From: Mariniphaga sp040772505
GTDB taxonomy: Bacteria > Bacteroidota > Bacteroidia > Bacteroidales > Prolixibacteraceae
Assembly (NCBI GenBank): GCA_040772505.1
Contig: JAXGYA010000001.1
Span: 124,001 to 188,000, forward strand
Length of the DNA: 64,000 nucleotides
Reading direction: 5' to 3'
In this document: positions 43,251-51,836 of the stretch, piece after piece
Layout of the letters: each line of letters starts with the position of its first letter
Position numbering within the stretch: position 1 is the stretch's first letter
Notes under the pieces: model-generated
The model's database searches: none
Seen by the model: the letters and a program-made list of their open reading frames with translations, nothing else
What the model was told of the DNA's origin: nothing
Made by a program: the position numbers and the translations under genes

Positions 43251-43258
43251 CAAAGATA
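43251..43258 (-). promoter_or_regulatory. putative -7 promoter element for era-der
   Basis: Minus strand TATCTTTG, exact TAnnTTTG match, ending 27 bp before the era ATG. Confidence 0.55.
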
Positions 43259-43439
43259 ATTGATTTGTTTTAGTGTTGCAGATTTTTATGTTCTCTTTTA
43301 ATTGCAATATAATGTTATTTCTATCCGGTTCTCCCGTTAAAAAATTTTAAAATAAGAAATCTAAATCCGGTTTTTATTGGCTGCCGGGCTAATTTTTGTT
43401 AAACTTAGAAGAAAATAGTTATTGTTCAAAAGATATATT

Positions 43440-45632
43440 ATGAAAAACACACATCTTGATAAAGTAGCCATTAATGTATATTCCCGCAAAATATTACACA
43501 CAATTTTAGAGGAAAACCCTGTTCTGGAACGCATCCTCCGAAAATCAACAACTGAAAAAGAGGCAGCCAGGTCGGTCAGGGATTGGATACAACCCATGCT
43601 GAAAAGGAATCCGGCAGCAGAATCTTTTTACTTCAGCGTTGAACATAATCACGAATTGTTTCAAGAACTGGATTCAAGAGATTTTGCAGTAATCCGTTTG
43701 CTGGATTACATTGAAAACAGCGGAAAATCCTTTGATGATCAGAATCTTCAAGATGAGCCGGCAGAGACCGATCCTGTAAAGATGTTGTGGCTTGCGACAA
43801 ACAAGGGAATCGGAGGAGCAAAACCCGATTTTTTCATTGACATGTTGTTCCTTTTTCGACAGCTAAATGGAAAGCTGAGCAGCGAGATTCCTCACCGCGA
43901 ACAGATTGAAGAGTGGATGGAACGCTATCCTTCCGGTCTGGAATCAAAAATTGTTGAACTCCGCAAAGAAAACCGCAATCGGATTATCAGAGTTTTAATA
44001 AAAAAAATTGACAGCGGAGAATTGAAAAGCAAAATCTACTCATTTAAACCGGGACTATCTCAAGCCGAAAAAGAGGAGCAAATGAGGAAGTGGTGGAACG
44101 AAAGCCGCTATCACCTGAGGTTTGCAGTGCGCTCGCCCGAGATGCTAAATGAGCTTCTCGACTATTCACTGGACCCTGAAACGATGGAAATTTTAAATGC
44201 AGCAAAGGAAAAAGGCATTCCGTTTTTTGTGAATCCCTATTATCTCTCCTTACTGAATGTGCATACACCCGGATTTGCACTTGGCGGAGATTTGGCAATC
44301 CGCTGCTATGTGGTTTACAGCAAGGAGCTTGTGGAAGAGTTTGGTGAAATTCAGGCATGGGAAAAGGAGGATAAGGTTCAGCCGGGAATACCCAATGCAG
44401 CAGGCTGGCTTCTCCCTTCTCACAATATTCACCGTCGCTATCCCGAAGTGGCAATATTTATTCCCGATACTGTAGGGCGCGCCTGTGGCGGACTTTGCTC
44501 AAGCTGCCAGCGGATGTATGATTTTCAAAGTGGCCGCTACAATTTTGACCTGGACAAGCTGAAACCAAAGGAATCATGGAATGAACGGCTGCCTAAACTG
44601 CTTGAATATTTCAGGAACGACACACAACTTCGTGATATTTTGCTCACCGGTGGTGATGCACTGATGACATCCGATAAAAACCTGAAGAAAATTTTGGACG
44701 AAATTTATAATATGGCTGTTCAAAAAAGGGAGGATAACAAAAAACGGTCTGAGCATGAGAAATATGCCGAAATTTTAAGAGTGAGGATTGGCACCCGTCT
44801 GCCAGTATATTTGCCCATGCGCATCACTGCAGAGCTCACAGAAATTTTGGCTGACTTTAAGGAAAAAGCCTCAGCAATAGGAATTCAGCAGTTTGTGATT
44901 CAGACTCATTTTGAGTCGCCAATGGAGGTTACCCCGGAAGCAAAAAAGGCAGTACAACAATTGCAAAGCGCCGGCTGGGTAATTGCCAATCAGCTGGTGT
45001 TTACAACACCTGCCTCCCGCCGCGGGCACACTGCAAAACTTCGAAAAGTGTTGAACGATATCGGAATTCTCACCTATTACACCTTTTCCGTGAAGGGATA
45101 TAAAGAAAACAGTGCGAATTTTACACCCAATGCACGTACTGTTCAGGAAGAGATTGAGGAGAAGTATTTAGGAAAAGTTCCTGAAGAGGAAATAGAGGAA
45201 GTTCAAAATCTGATATTGGATGCGGAAAATGCTGCAGAAAACGTGCAGGCTATCCGTGAAAGAAACGATATGCCATTCCTTTCCACCGACCGAAATATTA
45301 TGAATCTTCCAGGTGTAGGGAAAAGCTTGACTTTCAGAACCATAGGAATTACGAGATATGGCAGGCGAATTCTCGAATTTGACCACGACCGCACCCGGAG
45401 TCACAGCCCCATAATCAACCAGATGGAAAAAGTGGTTATTGTGGAATCAAAATCTATCAGCGAATATCTGGGGCAACTGGAAGAGATGGGTGAAGACCGC
45501 AATGAGTATGAGAGCGTTTTTGGCTACTCGATTGGCGAAACAGAGCCGCTTGTGCAGTTGTATGAATACCCCGAATATGATTTTGAGGTGACCGGGGAAA
45601 TGACAAACCTGGAGCTTGAAGAAGCCAATTAA
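43440..45632 (+). CDS. KamA-family radical SAM protein, extended form
   Basis: The 730-residue protein (ATG at 43440) belongs to the lysine 2,3-aminomutase family. The cluster motif GRACGGLCSSCQRMYDF holds Cys349, Cys353 and Cys356 in the Cx3Cx2C spacing; ILLTGGDALM and LPMRITAELTEIL follow as in KamA. Near the end, LPGVGKSLTF places Lys628 where the PLP lysine lies in KamA. True KamA has about 420 residues: here an extra N-terminal part of about 230 and a long, Glu-rich linker and tail (about 570-730) are added. The reaction may be a lysine or other amino-acid mutation, but the substrate is uncertain. Its end overlaps menE by 4 bp, tail to tail. Confidence 0.88.
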   Translation: MKNTHLDKVAINVYSRKILHTILEENPVLERILRKSTTEKEAARSVRDWIQPMLKRNPAAESFYFSVEHNHELFQELDSRDFAVIRLLDYIENSGKSFDDQNLQDEPAETDPVKMLWLATNKGIGGAKPDFFIDMLFLFRQLNGKLSSEIPHREQIEEWMERYPSGLESKIVELRKENRNRIIRVLIKKIDSGELKSKIYSFKPGLSQAEKEEQMRKWWNESRYHLRFAVRSPEMLNELLDYSLDPETMEILNAAKEKGIPFFVNPYYLSLLNVHTPGFALGGDLAIRCYVVYSKELVEEFGEIQAWEKEDKVQPGIPNAAGWLLPSHNIHRRYPEVAIFIPDTVGRACGGLCSSCQRMYDFQSGRYNFDLDKLKPKESWNERLPKLLEYFRNDTQLRDILLTGGDALMTSDKNLKKILDEIYNMAVQKREDNKKRSEHEKYAEILRVRIGTRLPVYLPMRITAELTEILADFKEKASAIGIQQFVIQTHFESPMEVTPEAKKAVQQLQSAGWVIANQLVFTTPASRRGHTAKLRKVLNDIGILTYYTFSVKGYKENSANFTPNARTVQEEIEEKYLGKVPEEEIEEVQNLILDAENAAENVQAIRERNDMPFLSTDRNIMNLPGVGKSLTFRTIGITRYGRRILEFDHDRTRSHSPIINQMEKVVIVESKSISEYLGQLEEMGEDRNEYESVFGYSIGETEPLVQLYEYPEYDFEVTGEMTNLELEEAN

Positions 45633-46684
45633 AATTTGAAATTCCTGTCGGGCTTTCCGCTTTCAACAAGAGGAATTTCACGGACAAAAATAATCTCTTT
45701 GGGCTGTTCAAACTTTGAAAGCTCGCGCCGGCAGATTTCAGTCAGATTTTCTTTATGCTCAGCATCATCTTCGCCTTTAATCACAAGAATAATCTGTTGC
45801 CCCAAGGTTCCGTGCGGTTTGGAAGCAACAACAAACTGCTGTGTGATAAAGGGTTCCAACTTTCTTTCAATTTGTTCGGGATAAAACTTAACTCCTCCGG
45901 AGATAATCACATTGTCGCTGCGCCCCAAAATTCTGAAATGCTTTTCATCTTTTATTTCTGCAAGATCGTTGGTCTGCAAAGGTTGTTCCGGGAGTCCGGG
46001 CATAAAAATTTGCAGGTGTCCGTCTTCTGAAACAGATACATGAATATTCTCCAAACACCTATAAAACTCACAGGCACTTTTCCCGTTTAGCTTTCGCAAA
46101 GCGATATGGGTTGCAGTTTCGGTCATGGCATAGCTCGAATAGCAGGATGTTGCAACCTGCTGAAGCCGTTTTTCAAGAGTTGGCGGAATGGCAGACCCGC
46201 CAAGCAGAATCTGTTCAATATTCTGTGTCCATACTCCGGGCGAAGGTTCACTGGTCAAAATTTTACTCATCTGCAAAGGTACCAGAGCAGCAAAGTGGAA
46301 CTTCTTCTTATTCAGAAACGAAAAATCAGTGCCGGGTTCAACCATAAACAAATCAAGATTTCCAAGCAGAGCACGAACTACCATCAGTTTCCCCGCGATA
46401 AATTTAATGGGGAGGCAAAGTAAAACTTTGTCTCCGAATTTCAGTTGGAAAAAGTCTATGGTGCGTTGCGCACTTTCCGCAACAAAATTCTTGCTCAAGC
46501 GGATAGTTTTTGGAGAGCCCGTGCTCCCGGAGGTTTTTACTTCGATGAAATCTTCACCGTCATACCATTCCCTGAGAAATCGGGACAGCTTTTTTTCAAG
46601 CTGCTTTTCATGAGAAGTGTTAACATAGTCTGCAACTGATACTTCCCTGCCATTCAATACAATATGTTTAGGAAAAAGATTCAT
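45629..46684 (-). CDS. menE: O-succinylbenzoate--CoA ligase
   Basis: Activates o-succinylbenzoate with CoA and ATP in menaquinone synthesis. The 351-residue protein is a short member of the adenylate-forming family. It has VKTSGSTGSPKTIRLS (ATP loop), YAMTETATHIA (motif A5), the LGRSDNVIISGGVKFYP hinge and the C-terminal SGKPDRNFKF, where the final lysine region carries the catalytic lysine. It overlaps menC by four bases (ATGA) and is the last gene of the men operon. Its 3' end overlaps the KamA-like gene by 4 bp. Confidence 0.95.
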   Translation of the reverse strand: MNLFPKHIVLNGREVSVADYVNTSHEKQLEKKLSRFLREWYDGEDFIEVKTSGSTGSPKTIRLSKNFVAESAQRTIDFFQLKFGDKVLLCLPIKFIAGKLMVVRALLGNLDLFMVEPGTDFSFLNKKKFHFAALVPLQMSKILTSEPSPGVWTQNIEQILLGGSAIPPTLEKRLQQVATSCYSSYAMTETATHIALRKLNGKSACEFYRCLENIHVSVSEDGHLQIFMPGLPEQPLQTNDLAEIKDEKHFRILGRSDNVIISGGVKFYPEQIERKLEPFITQQFVVASKPHGTLGQQIILVIKGEDDAEHKENLTEICRRELSKFEQPKEIIFVREIPLVESGKPDRNFKF

Positions 46685-47727
46685 CGGCTGAAAAAATTTT
46701 CAGGGAAGCAAAATGATTTTTCTGGATTTATCCACAGCTCTTCACCTCTCAATTCCAGCGGAGAGGGAATATTGTTGGTGAAAAGTTCGCCAGTACCCAA
46801 TCCCTGAAAGCCTGCTGCAGCTTTGTGAAACGTCCACTGTGCTATGGCATTCAGTCCGATGTTTGATTCCAGGTAAGAGGTGATCCACCACCCTGCCGAA
46901 TACTTTTCTGCCAGCTCAGTCCATTGTCCGCATCCGTAGAAACCACCGTGCAGTCCGGGTTTCAGAACAAGATAGTGTGGCAGTATTGTTTGCAGCAGTT
47001 CTTCTTTTTCGTCAACTTCGTTGATTCCTATCAGCTCCTCATCCAGAGCAATAGGTATGGGCGATTCTTTGCAGAGCTTTGCCATTTCCTGCCATTGTCC
47101 TGCCGCAATGGGCTGCTCAACGGAGTGAATATTAAACGATTTCAACTGATTGAGTTTTTGTAATGCAGAACCAGAAGAGAAGGCGCCATTGGCATCCAAT
47201 CGCAGGATGAGGTCTTTTGAATGGTATTTTTCACGTATGAATTTCAGGATTTTCAATTCCTCTTCAAAGTCAATTCCACCAATTTTTAGTTTTATACAAC
47301 GAAATCCGTCGGAAACTTTCTCCTGAATCTGCTGCATCATATAGCCGGGCTCCCCCATCCAGATCAGTCCGTTTACGGGAATCCCGGCTTTGCCTTCTGA
47401 AAAAAGGGACGAAAACAGCAATTGTTTTCCGCCGTTTTGCAAGTCATGCCACGCTGTTTCCAAAGCAAACCGCACCGATGACACACCCTTTGTCAATTCC
47501 GGGCGTTTAATGAAATTTTCAGGGTTTTCACAAATTTCATTTAAAACCTGTTCAACCTGTGCAGGCGTTTCGCTGCTTAGCCCGGGCAGAGGTGCACATT
47601 CGCCCACTCCTGTCTTACCCTCTTTTTCCAGAAAAAGATACCAGACTTCGCGCCTTTCGTATATACTCCTTGAGGTTTTTGCCGGGCGTTTAAAGCGGAA
47701 CACATATTTTCGATAGTACGCTTTCAT
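46681..47727 (-). CDS. menC: o-succinylbenzoate synthase
   Basis: Dehydrates SHCHC to o-succinylbenzoate; enolase superfamily. From the ATG at 47727 it has 348 residues. The KxK motif (CIKLKIGG) supplies the catalytic lysine pair, metal ligands lie in LRLDANGAF, SVEQPI and ALDEEL, and the second lysine is in LVLKPGLHGG. I chose 47727 because its ATG overlaps the menA stop as ATGA, matching the tight coupling of the neighbours; an upstream in-frame start at 47754 lies inside menA. Confidence 0.95.
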   Translation of the reverse strand: MKAYYRKYVFRFKRPAKTSRSIYERREVWYLFLEKEGKTGVGECAPLPGLSSETPAQVEQVLNEICENPENFIKRPELTKGVSSVRFALETAWHDLQNGGKQLLFSSLFSEGKAGIPVNGLIWMGEPGYMMQQIQEKVSDGFRCIKLKIGGIDFEEELKILKFIREKYHSKDLILRLDANGAFSSGSALQKLNQLKSFNIHSVEQPIAAGQWQEMAKLCKESPIPIALDEELIGINEVDEKEELLQTILPHYLVLKPGLHGGFYGCGQWTELAEKYSAGWWITSYLESNIGLNAIAQWTFHKAAAGFQGLGTGELFTNNIPSPLELRGEELWINPEKSFCFPENFFSR

Positions 47728-48635
47728 GCAGCAAGAGGAATGAGTGATAAACAAAACAGTAAGGTAAAAGCCAGTGTGGCTAATGACAATCTTTTCAGGA
47801 ACGGGTCTAATTTTCTGTCATCGCGAATTCTGTAAATTTTTATCAAATCTGACAGAAATAAAGGAAGCAGAATCAGGTAGAAAAACTGAAATGGCGAATG
47901 AAAATGCTTTAGAGAATAAGCGGTTGCAAAAATCCATCCTCCAAAAATCAAGGCCGAATGATAGATTCGGCTTTTTCTGGCACCAATCTGAACCGGAATA
48001 GTTATTTTTCCGGAGTTTTTGTCGTTGATAATGTCACGCATATTGTTCAGGTTGAGTACACCCGTGCTGAATAACCCGATAGCTGTGGCAGGAAGAAAAA
48101 TATCAGCCGGCAGCATTTTTGTATTCAAATAATATACTCCGGCAACCGGCAGCAATCCGAAAAAGAGAAAAACAAACAGATCCCCCAATCCGATGTAGCC
48201 GTAGGATTTTTTTCCGGCGGTATAGAAATAAGCCGCAACAATGGACAATGCTCCCAGCGTCAGAAAAAGGAAAAATGCAGTTTTGGAAGAGTGCCAGGTT
48301 CCCAAATAAACCAGAGCAATTCCGGTTAAGAGGCTGAGCCCTCCAATTATTAACATCCCTTTCTCCATCTCTTTTTTACTGATTTTCCCGCTTTGGATTG
48401 TTCGCACCGGCCCTAGGCGGTTGCGGTTATCGGTTCCCCTGTGTCCATCTCCATAATCATTGGCAAAATTTGAAAAAATCTGAATGAATGTTGCCGTAAC
48501 AACAGCCAGCGCACTCACTGCAACCTCAATTCTTCCGGAGAACCAGGAAAGACCGCATCCCATGAAAATACCGGAAAGAGCCAAGGGGAGGGTGCGCGGC
48601 CGGGCTGCATCTATCCATGACTGTAATGTTGCCAT
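47724..48635 (-). CDS. menA: 1,4-dihydroxy-2-naphthoate polyprenyltransferase
   Basis: Inner-membrane UbiA-family enzyme joining DHNA to a polyprenyl diphosphate to give demethylmenaquinone. The 303-residue protein has about eight membrane segments. The first aspartate-rich motif is NDYGDGHRGTD (residues about 59-69), the second NNMRDIINDKNSGK (about 196-209). Its stop overlaps the menC start. It lies downstream of a 578-bp repeat-filled gap that splits the men cluster. Confidence 0.96.
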   Translation of the reverse strand: MATLQSWIDAARPRTLPLALSGIFMGCGLSWFSGRIEVAVSALAVVTATFIQIFSNFANDYGDGHRGTDNRNRLGPVRTIQSGKISKKEMEKGMLIIGGLSLLTGIALVYLGTWHSSKTAFFLFLTLGALSIVAAYFYTAGKKSYGYIGLGDLFVFLFFGLLPVAGVYYLNTKMLPADIFLPATAIGLFSTGVLNLNNMRDIINDKNSGKITIPVQIGARKSRIYHSALIFGGWIFATAYSLKHFHSPFQFFYLILLPLFLSDLIKIYRIRDDRKLDPFLKRLSLATLAFTLLFCLSLIPLAA

Positions 48636-48816
48636 TATTTAATCAATTTTAAAATACCGGCTCTTTAGCCGATCTTCATATATCGGATTAATGATTAAAA
48701 CTTCATTTCTGCGAATATCATTAATTTTTTTGACCTGTTGGTAATAAACCTGCCACAATAGTGATTGTTCCACAAATGGCGGGCTATTTTAAAAATAAAT
48801 TTGGCGCAAGGAGGAG

Positions 48817-48907
48817 GAGAGAGATGAGAGATGAGAGATGAGAGGTGAGAGGAGAGAGATGAGAGATGAGAGATGAGAGATGAGAGATGAGAGATGAGAG
48901 GTGAGAA
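48817..48907. repeat. GAGAGAT-type heptamer tandem repeat
   Basis: About 12 copies of a 7-bp unit GAGAGAT/GAGATGA over roughly 90 bp, with two variant units GAGAGGT and an internal GGAGA shift, then a decayed tail (GTTAGAG, GATTAGA) to about 48938. All purines except the T, so strongly strand-asymmetric. Confidence 0.9.
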
Positions 48908-48945
48908 GTTAGAGGTTAGAGATTAGAAATTAGAGAGGAGAATTT

Positions 48946-48976
48946 GTTGATGTGTTGATGTGTTGATGTGTTGATT
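48946..48976. repeat. GTTGATGT octamer tandem repeat
   Basis: Nearly four copies of the 8-bp unit GTTGATGT, exact through three full copies, 40 bp after the heptamer array. Confidence 0.9.
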
Positions 48977-48993
48977 GCAGATTGCTGAGAATT

Positions 48994-49016
48994 GAGGCTT
49001 TGCGGCTTTGCGTGAA
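48994..49016. repeat. CTTTGCGG/CTTTGCGT direct repeat sharing the extragenic TTTGCGTGAA core
   Basis: Two adjacent 8-bp units, CTTTGCGG and CTTTGCGT, then GAA. The 10-mer TTTGCGTGAA (49007-49016) is the exact reverse complement of TTCACGCAAA at 11018-11027, which belongs to the inverted repeat upstream of the DUF4886 gene. Confidence 0.55.
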
Positions 49017-49060
49017 CTTTTTTGGTGATGAAAGATGAGTGATAGTTGAAAATAAAAAAC

Positions 49061-49087
49061 ACAATAGAACACAATAGAACACAATAG
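49061..49087. repeat. ACAATAGAAC decamer tandem repeat
   Basis: 2.7 exact copies of the 10-bp unit ACAATAGAAC. Confidence 0.9.
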
Positions 49088-49100
49088 TAAAGTTAAAAAA

Positions 49101-49125
49101 CTATGTGACCTATGTGCCTATGTGG
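49101..49125. repeat. CTATGTGNC short tandem repeat
   Basis: Three copies of an 8-9-bp unit reading CTATGTGAC, CTATGTGC and CTATGTGG. Confidence 0.8.
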
Positions 49126-49213
49126 TTCGAAAGGTGAAAAGTGAAATGAATACCGTGAAACAAATTATGCCCAAAGCAAGTAAGTGTTTAGTTTTGATAC
49201 TATCAAAATTGAT

Positions 49214-50038
49214 CTACGGGAATCGAGGATACTTTTTGAAATCGGGTTTGCGTTTTTCAAGGAAGGCGTTTTTCCCTTCCTGCGCTTCTTCGGTAAGGTA
49301 ATAAAGCAAGGTTGCATTCCCTGCAAATTCCTGAATGCCCACCTGCCCATCAAGTTCGGCATTTAGTCCCAGTTTCAGCATTCGCAGCGCCAGCGGACTA
49401 TGTTCCTGCATTTTCATCGCCCACTCCACCACTTCGTCTTCTAATTTCTCCAGTGGCACCACTTTATTCACCAATCCCATTTCCAGTGCCTCGGCTGCTG
49501 AGTACTGGCGGCACATGAACCATATTTCGCGTGCTTTTTTCTGTCCCACAACAGAAGCCAGATAGGACGAACCAAGTCCGGCATCGAAACTGCCAACCTT
49601 AGGTCCCGTTTGCCCGAAAACAGCATTTTCACTGGCAATTGATATGTCGCAAACCACATGGAGTACGTGTCCGCCGCCAATGGCATAGCCGTTGACCATT
49701 GCAATCACCGGTTTTGGCATACTACGAATCTGCCGTTGTACTTCCAGAATGTTCAGCCGCGGAATGCCTTCCTTATCCACATATCCGCCTTTTCCCTTAA
49801 CGGTCTGGTCGCCGCCGGAGCAGAAAGCTTTATCGCCGGCGCCAGTGAATACCACAACGTTAATCCGCTGATCTTCCCGGCAAATATTCAGCGCATCACT
49901 CATTTCACTTACAGTCAACGGGCGGAAAGCATTCCGGTAGCGCTCACGGTTGATGGTGATTTTCCCGATTCCTTCAAAGTAATCGAAGAAAATATCCTCA
50001 TATTCCTTAATGGTTTCCCAGTTTCGTGTACTTTTCAT
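49214..50038 (-). CDS. menB: 1,4-dihydroxy-2-naphthoyl-CoA synthase
   Basis: Crotonase-fold enzyme that closes the naphthoquinone ring from o-succinylbenzoyl-CoA. The 274-residue protein has the oxyanion-hole blocks FCSGGDQTVKG and NGYAIGGGHVLHVVCD and the active-site stretch FGQTGPKVGSFDAGLGSSYLA. The glycine in QTGP marks the bicarbonate-dependent type I form, as in E. coli; type II forms have aspartate there. This is inference from the motif. It starts 109 bp downstream of menD and is followed by the repeat-filled gap. Confidence 0.97.
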   Translation of the reverse strand: MKSTRNWETIKEYEDIFFDYFEGIGKITINRERYRNAFRPLTVSEMSDALNICREDQRINVVVFTGAGDKAFCSGGDQTVKGKGGYVDKEGIPRLNILEVQRQIRSMPKPVIAMVNGYAIGGGHVLHVVCDISIASENAVFGQTGPKVGSFDAGLGSSYLASVVGQKKAREIWFMCRQYSAAEALEMGLVNKVVPLEKLEDEVVEWAMKMQEHSPLALRMLKLGLNAELDGQVGIQEFAGNATLLYYLTEEAQEGKNAFLEKRKPDFKKYPRFP

Positions 50039-50147
50039 TTTGCAGTTATTGTAAATTTATAAAAAGAAGAATTCCAAACAGGCTTCTGCTGGCAGCTTCA
50101 AACCTTAAACAACAATAAATATAAAAGAGCTGCTTTCCCAATTTTGT

Positions 50148-51836
50148 TCAATCTGAAGATTCAATTTTAGCGAACAACTTGCGGTATGTTTCAGAGTTTA
50201 TTTCAGCGTCAGTAAAAATTTCAAGAAGAAGTGCTTTCTGCGTGTTCGGTGCATAAAAATTTTGCAGAGCATTTTCCAGCTCTTTTTCATTTTCAGCTTT
50301 CAGATAGTCTATTCCGAAAGTTCCGGCAATTCCTTTTGCACTGATTTTATTTTCGGTAAAAAAGAATTGGTTAAATGCCGGCGAACGGGCTGGACCCTTG
50401 AGCATGCTGAAAATATTTCCACCCCCGTTGTGAACAACGATAATGCGCAGATTGGAACCGGCATAGTTATTCCAAAGTGCATTGGAATCATAAAAAAAGG
50501 AAAGATCGCCCAGAATAATGGTATTCAGCTTTTTGGAATTTGAAGCAAACCCAACTGCCGTTGACAGTGAGCCGTCAATGCCGCTGACACCACGGTTGGC
50601 AAAGTATTCCACCTCTTTTGCCGCATCACAAATCAGTGCATAACGCACCGGGGAGCTGTTTCCTAAATGCAAAACCGACTTCTCCGGAATATTCTTTATA
50701 ATGTGCTGAAAGACAGAAAGGTCGCAAAAATCAGTTTGAGAAATAAATTCATCCCGCAAACGATTTATTTGATGTTCTCTCTCTTCCCATAGTTGATGAA
50801 AAAATCTCTTTTGGGGTAATACAATTTGTAAAATCTGCTCAAAAAATCGTGCCGGTTCCATGTCAATAACCCTTGTCAGCGACTGATAAGTGTCTTGATG
50901 GTGGTTGGATAAATTGAGGTGCCAGTGGTTTGCAGGCGGATTATTGCGTAAAAACTGCCTGAGCTTGCCGGAGACAAAAGCTCCGCCGAAGCTGATAACC
51001 AAATCGGGCTGAAAATCGTTTTTGATTTTGTCATTTATGGAAGCAATCAATGCATCAACATTACTACAAAAAAGTGAATCATTCAGGTTTGCAAGATGCT
51101 CATGCAAAACAACAGCACCGGTTTTTTCTGCAAATAATCTCAGCACCCTTTCCAATTGAAAATCCGGTCTGTTCTGCCCTGCAAGAATGAGAACTCTCTC
51201 CGATTGATTGAAAATTTCCAGCAGTTTTCCCGTTTCACTTTCGGGCATAACTCTTTTTGTTTCTGTGAGCCGGATAATTTTCACTTCCGGCAGCTCCACT
51301 TCCTGCAATTCATGAAGCGGTTCTTCCAGCGGAATGTTGATATGCACCGGACCCGGCACTTTATCCATTGCAATGCCAAGCGCTTCATTGATTAAACGCC
51401 CGGCGTGCCAAAGCTCTTTTTCCGATTCTTCCAGGGGAAGCGTGACCTCCTTTTTACAAAAATTGCTGAACACCCTGTTTTGCCTGATGGTTTGATTTTC
51501 ACCCTGATCAACCCAGTAGCCCGGCCTGTCGGCGGTCAATGCTATCAAAGGAATATGCAGATAAAATGCTTCTGCCATTGCAGGCACCAGATTGAGTGCG
51601 GCTGTCCCTGAAGTGCTGACCAGCGCAACCGGTTTTTGGAGTGCCTGAGCCAGCCCCAAGGCAAAATAGCCTGCACTTCGTTCGTCAATAATACTCCGGC
51701 AGCAAAATTTTCCGCTGTTGACAAAGGTGTGTATCAGCGGTCCGTTGCGGGAGCCGGGTGAGATAACAATATCTTCGATGCCCCGGGCATGAAAAATTGC
51801 TGCAAGCTGACGAATATGCTTTTTGTCTGAAATCAT
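50148..51836 (-). CDS. menD: 2-succinyl-5-enolpyruvyl-6-hydroxy-3-cyclohexene-1-carboxylate synthase
   Basis: ThDP-dependent enzyme that adds succinic semialdehyde from 2-oxoglutarate to isochorismate. The 562-residue protein begins with the Pyr domain stretch GIEDIVISPGSRNGPLI and has SGTAALNLVPAMAEAFY (with the catalytic glutamate near DERSAGYFALGLAQ), and the PP-domain blocks NRGVSGIDGSLSTAVGFA and ILGDLSFFYDSNAL (GDLSFFxD ThDP/Mg site). Length is normal. It overlaps the menF stop by four bases (ATGA). Confidence 0.97.
   Translation of the reverse strand: MISDKKHIRQLAAIFHARGIEDIVISPGSRNGPLIHTFVNSGKFCCRSIIDERSAGYFALGLAQALQKPVALVSTSGTAALNLVPAMAEAFYLHIPLIALTADRPGYWVDQGENQTIRQNRVFSNFCKKEVTLPLEESEKELWHAGRLINEALGIAMDKVPGPVHINIPLEEPLHELQEVELPEVKIIRLTETKRVMPESETGKLLEIFNQSERVLILAGQNRPDFQLERVLRLFAEKTGAVVLHEHLANLNDSLFCSNVDALIASINDKIKNDFQPDLVISFGGAFVSGKLRQFLRNNPPANHWHLNLSNHHQDTYQSLTRVIDMEPARFFEQILQIVLPQKRFFHQLWEEREHQINRLRDEFISQTDFCDLSVFQHIIKNIPEKSVLHLGNSSPVRYALICDAAKEVEYFANRGVSGIDGSLSTAVGFASNSKKLNTIILGDLSFFYDSNALWNNYAGSNLRIIVVHNGGGNIFSMLKGPARSPAFNQFFFTENKISAKGIAGTFGIDYLKAENEKELENALQNFYAPNTQKALLLEIFTDAEINSETYRKLFAKIESSD

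Larger units (their letters stand above)
48636..49213. other. intergenic gap inside the men cluster
   Basis: 578 bp between menB and menA, by far the longest gap in an otherwise overlapping gene set. The 145 bp next to menA are unremarkable, with no exact TAnnTTTG match on the minus strand. From 48817 to 49125 it is filled with short tandem repeats of different units, listed separately. I see no gene or convincing terminator in it. Confidence 0.8.

Noticed and set aside
48817..49125. CRISPR-like array
   Set aside because: Units are 7-10 bp and contiguous, with no 25-35-bp repeats separated by unique spacers, and no cas genes are near.
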